From an uncultured beta proteobacterium (GTDB lineage: Bacteria > Pseudomonadota > Gammaproteobacteria > Burkholderiales > Burkholderiaceae_C): 45,538 nt of DNA. The stretch is taken from contig CAIVLG010000238.1 of NCBI GenBank assembly GCA_903906695.1, positions 1 to 45,538 of the forward strand, given 5' to 3'. Shown one piece after another: positions 41,014 through 45,538 of the stretch. How positions within the stretch are numbered: the stretch's first letter is position 1; each line of letters opens with the position of its first letter. The notes beneath the pieces were generated by a model. That model ran no database searches and was not told the origin of the DNA. It was given only the letters and a program-made list of their open reading frames with translations. Position numbers and translations under genes: made by a program.

Positions 41014-41706
41014 TCAACGCTTGCGCAACAGGTTGACGCGCATAGGCCGTGAAAAGTGGGCGCCATCGGCGGTCATGTGCGCCTCAAAGCGATCTCGTAC
41101 CCGTTTGAGAGTACCGGCATCAAGACGATGAGTGACATAAGTAATGTCGATCAGGCGCTTCTCAAACTCTGCAAAATCCCGGAAGTGGACAGGAGTTTCA
41201 AACAAGGTCTCACTGAGCTGCTCCCAGGCACCTGAGCACACCGCTTCCTGTATCGCCCGCAGGGCGGCCGCGCGGACCAGCTCTTCATCATGAAACAGGC
41301 GCATGACCTCGTTGAGCGCACCGTCAAACACCGGTTCCGAAACATAAAGCATTCCCTCAGGTCGCAGTACACGATGCACTTCCGATAAAGCCTGGCCCAT
41401 TTGATCCAGCGGCACATGGTGCAACGACTTCAGCATCAGCGCCAGATCAAAATGATCTGCTCTGAATGGGATGGACTGTGCGCCTGCCTGCACGAATTGA
41501 AGCCCCTGCATTGGGTTGAGCAGGTTCTTGACGTGCTGGCGTTCGTCCACTTCGAGTCCGGTTATCTGGCAGCTTGGGTACAGCGCAAGCAGCTTGCGAG
41601 ACACGTCTGCGGAGCCGCAGCCCAACTCGATGATCCGCGCGTGATGCACAAGATTGACCAGCGATTGCAGCAAGTCCAATTCTTCACTTATCGGTGACGT
41701 TTTCAT
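41014..41706 (-). CDS. Class I SAM-dependent methyltransferase
   Basis: This cytoplasmic methyltransferase has 230 residues. SAM motif I is Ile-Ile-Glu-Leu-Gly-Cys-Gly-Ser-Ala-Asp (about 24-33), the acidic end of strand 2 is Gly-Leu-Glu-Val-Asp, and motif IV is Phe-Asp-Leu-Ala-Leu-Met-Leu. Leu-Arg-Pro-Glu-Gly-Met-Leu (motif VI) follows. The C-terminal half is helical with no recognisable substrate domain. The ATG at 41706 is chosen because it gives the usual short N-terminus; a longer frame runs back toward the divergent TauE gene. The shared 160-base upstream region contains the inverted repeat GGTCAA-N13-TTGACC (41763-41787). Substrate unknown. Confidence 0.8.
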   Translation of the reverse strand: MKTSPISEELDLLQSLVNLVHHARIIELGCGSADVSRKLLALYPSCQITGLEVDERQHVKNLLNPMQGLQFVQAGAQSIPFRADHFDLALMLKSLHHVPLDQMGQALSEVHRVLRPEGMLYVSEPVFDGALNEVMRLFHDEELVRAAALRAIQEAVCSGAWEQLSETLFETPVHFRDFAEFEKRLIDITYVTHRLDAGTLKRVRDRFEAHMTADGAHFSRPMRVNLLRKR

Positions 41707-41866
41707 CAGTTCTTTCGACGTGACTCGGTTGCAGGGCAGGTGAAACTTTAGCGTAGCATACCGGTCAATGTCATACCACGCTTGACCACGCCCAAGAGCA
41801 CCATGCAAGATTCCATTGTCCAGTCCTCCTCTGACCTTTCAGCCAACGCACTCTGAAGATCTGCAC

Positions 41867-42673
41867 ATGGATCCTTCGACGCTCGGTGTCGCGTTAGGTG
41901 CTGCCATCGGTCTGGTCATGGCACTCACAGGCGCGGGTGGTGGCGTGCTGGCCATACCGCTGTTGGTGTTCGGTCTGCATCTGTCGCTGCAGCAAGCTTC
42001 CCCCGTCGGTTTGCTGGCGGTGGGTCTGGCGGCCGCTGTCGGTGCGGCGATCGGACTGTACCAAGGCAAGGTGCGTTACCGCGCCGCTGCCTTGATCGGT
42101 GCTGTCGGCATGCTGGTGGCACCTATCGGTGTGTGGTTGGCGCATCAACTTCCGAATCGCCCGCTATTGGGTGCCTTCGCGCTGGTGCTGACGTATACCG
42201 CCTGGCGCATGCTAAAGCGGCCGACGGTAGCCACTGCGCTGCCAGAAGCAGTGCTGTGCCGAGTCAACAAGGCAGACCAGCGGTTGATCTGGACTCTGCC
42301 CTGCGCCCGTGCCCTGGCCGGTACCGGCGTGATCGCCGGTTTGCTTAGCGGACTGCTCGGTGTCGGCGGCGGCTTCGTCATTGTGCCCGCGCTGGCGCGC
42401 TACACCGATCTTGAAATCCGCAGCATTCAGGTGACATCGCTGGCCGTGATAGCCCTGGTTTCATTGAGCGGAGTTTCAGCGGCTGCCCTTCACAGTCCTG
42501 TGCCCTGGGCGGTGGCTTTACCGTTTGCCTCTGGTGCAGTAATGGCATTGTTGGCTGGGCAGCAGGTTGCCAGAAGGCTTGATGCCAGGCGCCTGCAGCA
42601 GGCCTTTGCGTGGTTCTGCTTATTGGTTGCCTTGCTCATGCTGGCAAGAGCATTGGGTTGGGTGGCGAATTGA
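41867..42673 (+). CDS. TauE/SafE-family membrane exporter
   Basis: This integral membrane protein of 268 residues has about eight hydrophobic segments in two repeats. Each repeat has the family pattern of a Gly-rich first helix (Gly-Ala-Gly-Gly-Gly-Val-Leu-Ala-Ile-Pro and Gly-Val-Gly-Gly-Gly-Phe-Val-Ile-Val-Pro). Members export sulfite, sulfoacetate or other organosulfur anions, though many are uncharacterised. The ATG has GAAG 8 bases upstream. A sulfite-exporting role would fit the nearby rhodanese and TsdA-like gene, and the distant PLP lyase if that enzyme releases sulfite. This is inference. Confidence 0.88.
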   Translation: MDPSTLGVALGAAIGLVMALTGAGGGVLAIPLLVFGLHLSLQQASPVGLLAVGLAAAVGAAIGLYQGKVRYRAAALIGAVGMLVAPIGVWLAHQLPNRPLLGAFALVLTYTAWRMLKRPTVATALPEAVLCRVNKADQRLIWTLPCARALAGTGVIAGLLSGLLGVGGGFVIVPALARYTDLEIRSIQVTSLAVIALVSLSGVSAAALHSPVPWAVALPFASGAVMALLAGQQVARRLDARRLQQAFAWFCLLVALLMLARALGWVAN

Positions 42674-42746
42674 GGCCAGCCAATGGATTCGACTTGGGTG
42701 ATGTCTGTTCTGAATCGCGTCGCGCTGCAATTCGGAATCGGCAATC

Positions 42747-43385
42747 TCAGCCTTTTTTGGAATTACTCTTATTGCGCTCTGCCAGAGTGGCAATCAGGCC
42801 ATCGACGCCTTTGGCATTGATTTCCTGGGTAAACTGGCTGCGATAGGTTTCCACCAACCACACACCCATGACGTTCAGGTTGTAGATCTTCCAGCCCGTG
42901 CCCTCGCCGGGAGTCTTTTCCAGCCGATAATCGATTTGAACCGGTTCGCCCCGACCCTTGACTTCGGTACGCACCACCACCTCCTTGTCGTCAGGGGACG
43001 AGCGCAAAGGTTTGACCGTGAAGCTGAGGTCGTTGGCCTGGGACACGGCACCGGCATAGGTGTGCACCAACAAGATCTTGAACTCTTCCTGCAAACGTAT
43101 TTGCTGTTCGGGGCTAATTTGCCGCCAGGTCGGACCGACTGCGGAGGCCGTCATGCGCTTGAAATTCATGGCTGGCATCAGTTTGGCGTCCACCAGTGCG
43201 ATGATCCGGGAGACGTCGCCACTTCGCAGCGTTGGGTCGGCCCTGATGGTGTCTAGAACCTCGGTCGAGAGGCGCTTGATCATGGCGTCGGGAGCCTCAT
43301 CCTGCGCTTGTGCAGGAGCTGCCAGAAGCCCAGTGAATGACAGAATAAGAATGGCGAAAAGGCGAATCAACAAATGGTGATTCAT
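42747..43385 (-). CDS. MlaC-like phospholipid-binding periplasmic protein
   Basis: The 212-residue protein has a signal peptide (about 1-27, ending Ala-Gln-Ala) and an MlaC/Ttg2D domain. The family marks are Asn-Phe-Lys-Arg-Met-Thr (about 75-80), Gln-Glu-Glu-Phe-Lys-Ile-Leu-Leu-Val, and Trp-Lys-Ile-Tyr-Asn-Leu-Asn-Val-Met-Gly-Val. MlaC ferries phospholipids between the inner- and outer-membrane Mla complexes. No mlaA, mlaB, mlaD, mlaE or mlaF lies in the window, so it is a solitary copy. It converges with the TauE gene across 73 bases and lies 38 bases after the rhodanese on the same strand. Confidence 0.9.
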   Translation of the reverse strand: MNHHLLIRLFAILILSFTGLLAAPAQAQDEAPDAMIKRLSTEVLDTIRADPTLRSGDVSRIIALVDAKLMPAMNFKRMTASAVGPTWRQISPEQQIRLQEEFKILLVHTYAGAVSQANDLSFTVKPLRSSPDDKEVVVRTEVKGRGEPVQIDYRLEKTPGEGTGWKIYNLNVMGVWLVETYRSQFTQEINAKGVDGLIATLAERNKSNSKKG

Positions 43386-43423
43386 GATTGGACTTTCCTG
43401 GTTCTGGCGATGAATTGCTTATT

Positions 43424-43870
43424 TCAACAAACGGCGCCCGCGGCGCACATTGCCAGAGTCGAGTTCGAGGGCACGACCGGCCTGCCTTCTCCGGTCCATG
43501 TGTTGAGACCGCGGGTTGCGTTGTAGACGGTTTTATATCCCGGCTGTTGCGATAAAAACTGCGCTGCCGTGCGCGAGCGGTTGCCGCTGCGGCAGATCAA
43601 AACAACGGCTTGCCCGGGCTTGGTCAGCGACTTCAAATGCGCAAGCCAGACCGGTGCATCGACTCGGCCTTTGTCGTCGAAGAAGGTCAACAGCCTGCTT
43701 CCGGAAATAACTCCGGTCTCCTTCCATTCGGGCGCGGTCCGGATGTCAATCACCGCTGCGCCGCCTGCGGCCAGGCGCGCCAGTTCTGCGTTGTCGATAT
43801 TCACCACCTCGGCTTGTGCGCCCAGCGCGCAAAGGCAGATAAGAGCAGTGGCGACAGCTTGTTTACTCAC
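43424..43870 (-). CDS. Secreted rhodanese-like sulfurtransferase
   Basis: This is a single-domain rhodanese of 148 residues behind a signal peptide (about 1-20). The active-site loop is Cys93-Arg-Ser-Gly-Asn-Arg-Ser, with the family's Val-Ile-Asp-Ile-Arg-Thr-Ala-Pro-Glu-Trp earlier and a Gly-Leu-x-x-Trp end. Two more cysteines close the protein (Met-Cys-Ala-Ala-Gly-Ala-Val-Cys). It should work in the periplasm on persulfide or thiosulfate sulfur. The start is a GTG with AGGAA 6 bases upstream. It shares a symmetric AT-rich promoter region with the divergent methyltransferase. Confidence 0.9.
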   Translation of the reverse strand: MSKQAVATALICLCALGAQAEVVNIDNAELARLAAGGAAVIDIRTAPEWKETGVISGSRLLTFFDDKGRVDAPVWLAHLKSLTKPGQAVVLICRSGNRSRTAAQFLSQQPGYKTVYNATRGLNTWTGEGRPVVPSNSTLAMCAAGAVC

Positions 43871-43883
43871 GAGTATTCCTTTT

Positions 43884-43921
43884 CGCTACAATATATCATT
43901 AAACACTTATATAGTGTAGCG
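43884..43921. promoter_or_regulatory. 38-base dyad in the divergent rhodanese/methyltransferase promoter
   Basis: CGCTACA (43884-43890) and TGTAGCG (43915-43921) are perfect complements. The symmetry continues inward as CGCTACA-n-TATAT-n-A on both strands, with only single-base breaks. A smaller repeat ACACT-TATAT-AGTGT (43903-43917) lies within the right half. TATATT and TATATA can act as -10 elements in each direction. The layout suggests one regulator controlling both genes. Confidence 0.55.
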
Positions 43922-43970
43922 ATACGAAGTTTCAAAATCAAGTTGTTTTGTCAGCAACTTCTTGGAAATC

Positions 43971-44597
43971 ATGAATTTTTGGGACCAACAATTTTCTACG
44001 CCGGACTTCAAGTACGGTACACAGGCCAACTGGTTTCTACGCAATCAGGCTGTTCACCTGCACCCTGGCAGTGAGGTGTTGTTGCCGGGTGACGGCGAAG
44101 GGCGCAACAGTGTCTGGTTGGCTCGGCGTGGGCATTACGTCACCGCTTTAGACAATTCCAGGGTGGGTCTGAACAAGGCATTGCGCCTGGCTGCAGAGAA
44201 TCACGTCACCGTTGCCGTCATACACGCCGATCTTGAGGACTGGGTTCCCAAGCCGGCCAGTTTTGACGCCATCGTTCTAACCTATGTGCATCTGCCAGAA
44301 GGCTGGCGGCGCAGAGCGCATCAGCGACTGATTTCTGCGCTGCGTCCGGGTGGGTGGTTCATCTTAGAGGCGTTTCATCCCCAGCAACTGAAGTATCAAA
44401 GCGGTGGCCCGAAGGACGAGGCCCTGCTCTACACGGCAGAGACGATTCGATCAGACCTGCAAGCTGACCCCGAACTTGCCGTGCAGGAAATCATGGCCTG
44501 GGAAGGCGAAGCTCACTTAGACGAGGGAAGTGGGCATCAAGGCGCCGCCTACCTGACACGCTATGTTGCACATCGTGTGGAATCAAGAAGAACCTAA
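43971..44597 (+). CDS. Class I SAM-dependent methyltransferase (TehB/thiopurine-like)
   Basis: This 208-residue protein opens with Phe-Trp-Asp-Gln-Gln-Phe, typical of small TehB/Tam-like methyltransferases. SAM motif I is Val-Leu-Leu-Pro-Gly-Asp-Gly-Glu-Gly-Arg-Asn (about 37-47), and Ala-Leu-Asp-Asn-Ser ends strand 2. Phe-Asp-Ala-Ile-Val-Leu-Thr (about 100) and Leu-Arg-Pro-Gly-Gly-Trp-Phe (about 126) follow. This subgroup methylates thiols, tellurite or small S/Se/Te compounds in known cases; here the substrate is unknown. The ATG at 43971 with GGAAA upstream is preferred to a TTG three codons earlier. It is divergent from the rhodanese and followed 13 bases later by the thioesterase gene. 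Confidence 0.85.
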   Translation: MNFWDQQFSTPDFKYGTQANWFLRNQAVHLHPGSEVLLPGDGEGRNSVWLARRGHYVTALDNSRVGLNKALRLAAENHVTVAVIHADLEDWVPKPASFDAIVLTYVHLPEGWRRRAHQRLISALRPGGWFILEAFHPQQLKYQSGGPKDEALLYTAETIRSDLQADPELAVQEIMAWEGEAHLDEGSGHQGAAYLTRYVAHRVESRRT

Positions 44598-44610
44598 CCC
44601 CGGACAAACC

Positions 44611-45075
44611 ATGAAAGCCTTTCAAGACTACTACCCCGAAAACGTTTCGCATTGCTACGGCTGCGGGTCGAAAAACATACATGGCCACCGGATCAAGACC
44701 TATTGGGACGGCGAAGAAACGGTCACCCACTTCACCCCTGAGCCCTACCATACGGCCATACCCGGCTTTGCCTACGGTGGTCTGATCGCGTCACTGATTG
44801 ATTGTCACAGTACCGGAACAGCAGCAGCAGCGATGTACCGCGCTAATGGGCGCGAGATGGACACGCTGCCGCCATTGCGCTTTGTCACCGGATCCTTGCA
44901 CGTGGACTTTCTGAAGCCGACACCGATCAATGGAGTGTTGGAAATTCGTGGCCGCGTCAAGGAGATCAAGGGTCGCAAGGTGGTGGTCGAAAGCACTGTG
45001 CTTGCCAATGGCGTGGCAACCGCCCGCGGAGAAGTCGTGGCACTACAGATGCCGGAAGGGTTTGGCAACCAGTGA
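44611..45075 (+). CDS. PaaI-like hotdog-fold thioesterase
   Basis: The cytoplasmic protein has 154 residues and a single hotdog domain. It starts with Cys-Tyr-Gly-Cys-Gly (about 13-17). The helix segment is Ala-Tyr-Gly-Gly-Leu-Ile-Ala-Ser-Leu-Ile-Asp-Cys-His (about 53-65), and a strand follows at Leu-His-Val-Asp-Phe-Leu-Lys-Pro-Thr-Pro, both typical of PaaI-type acyl-CoA thioesterases. The natural thioester is unknown. The frame is open from 44563 inside the methyltransferase gene, but the ATG at 44611 gives the usual N-terminus. It is probably co-transcribed with the methyltransferase. Confidence 0.85.
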   Translation: MKAFQDYYPENVSHCYGCGSKNIHGHRIKTYWDGEETVTHFTPEPYHTAIPGFAYGGLIASLIDCHSTGTAAAAMYRANGREMDTLPPLRFVTGSLHVDFLKPTPINGVLEIRGRVKEIKGRKVVVESTVLANGVATARGEVVALQMPEGFGNQ

Positions 45076-45090
45076 AGGCGCTTGAATATC

Positions 45091-45538
45091 GTGTGTGAAC
45101 TGCTGGGCATATCGAGTCGGCGAAATACTCGCTTGACCTTTTCCCTGGAGGCGCTGGCGGCCCGCAGTGGCCCGCTCAGCACGACCCGTGATGGCTGGGG
45201 CGCCGGCTTTTATCAAGGGCGCGACGTCGACCTATTTCGTGAGCCCGGTGCTGCCAGCGACAGCCCGCTGGTGCGTCTGCTTGAAACTCAGGGTCCCGAT
45301 ACCACGCTGGTCATCTCGCACATCCGGCATGCCACGCTGGGTGCGGTCAAGCTTGCCAACACCCAGCCCTTTGTCCGCGAACTCGCTGGCCGAACGCACC
45401 TGTTCGCTCACAACGGTCATCTGCCAGGCATCTCGCAAAACCACCAGTTTTCACTGGACCGTTTCAACCCGGTGGGCGAAACCGACTCTGAGCACGCCTA
45501 TTGCGCACTTATGGAGCGCATGAAAGTCCTTTGGCAAA
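45091..45538 (+). CDS. Class II glutamine amidotransferase (YafJ-like), 5' part
   Basis: The gene runs off the window end with 149 complete codons visible. Starting at the GTG, the product reads Met-Cys-Glu-Leu-Leu-Gly-Ile, which puts the nucleophile Cys at position 2 after removal of Met, as in class II (Ntn) amidotransferases. Further landmarks are Asp-Gly-Trp-Gly-Ala-Gly-Phe, Ser-His-Ile-Arg-His-Ala-Thr, Thr-Gln-Pro-Phe and Ala-His-Asn-Gly-His. The last three are the glutamine-site motifs. The acceptor reaction is unknown. It starts 15 bases after the thioesterase stop. Confidence 0.88.
   Translation, partial: MCELLGISSRRNTRLTFSLEALAARSGPLSTTRDGWGAGFYQGRDVDLFREPGAASDSPLVRLLETQGPDTTLVISHIRHATLGAVKLANTQPFVRELAGRTHLFAHNGHLPGISQNHQFSLDRFNPVGETDSEHAYCALMERMKVLWQ

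Noticed and set aside
1..45538. CRISPR arrays, insertion sequences, integrases, phage genes or attachment sites
   Set aside because: Reading both strands I saw no regularly spaced repeats, transposase or integrase motifs; the only tandem repeat is the coding hexamer at 40513-40560.

Overview
The window looks like a chromosomal segment of a betaproteobacterium of the order Burkholderiales, probably Comamonadaceae-like (Rhodoferax/Polaromonas type). This is inferred from gene order: the 3' end of petC (cytochrome c1) followed by sspA-sspB, then dciA/M23 peptidase/secA/argJ, then mutT/yacG/zapD/coaE/pilD/pilC/pilB. The base composition is moderately GC-rich. There are no rRNA genes, no CRISPR array, no intact insertion sequence and one tRNA.

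Region 1 (1-13.7 kb) is housekeeping core. It holds the petC end, sspA, sspB, tRNA-Thr(TGT), a DciA-like gene, an M23 peptidase, secA, argJ, a DUF815 ATPase and mutT. These are followed on the opposite strand by the type IV pilus/cell-division string pilB-pilC-pilD-coaE-zapD-yacG, whose genes overlap or nearly touch. mutT and yacG converge and overlap at their 3' ends.

Region 2 (13.7-22.0 kb) is a catabolic block. A GlxA-type AraC regulator faces a Bug-type solute receptor, an M81 (MlrC-like) metallopeptidase, a PLP enzyme with D-cysteine desulfhydrase/cysteate lyase residues rather than ACC deaminase residues, and a three-domain indolepyruvate ferredoxin oxidoreductase. The four enzymes/receptor are tightly spaced and co-directional.

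Region 3 (22.0-29.4 kb) starts with a membrane PAS-SpoIIE phosphatase-HATPase protein. It is followed by an arsenic operon arsR-arsD-arsA-arsC-acr3. Immediately after the acr3 stop codon lies the decayed 3' end of a second ABC-transporter ATPase gene, still ending in a TGATG overlap with a lipoprotein gene. This is a scar where the ars genes apparently replaced an ABC exporter locus.

Region 4 (29.4-45.5 kb) is rich in metal, sulfur and redox functions. It contains a methyltransferase, a TsdA-like dihaem cytochrome facing an ArsR-type regulator, a Cu(I) ATPase facing a CopZ chaperone, and a Crp/Fnr regulator. A perfect Crp-type palindrome precedes the string DUF2892-DUF4395-HlyD-FtsX-ATPase, and a nine-haem lipoprotein cytochrome converges on it. 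Beyond these come a TauE-type exporter, an MlaC-like protein, a secreted rhodanese sharing a dyad-rich divergent promoter with a methyltransferase, a PaaI-like thioesterase, and the start of a class II glutamine amidotransferase cut by the window end. The most interesting candidate for an undescribed system is the Crp-controlled membrane/exporter/multihaem module at about 33.8-40.7 kb.
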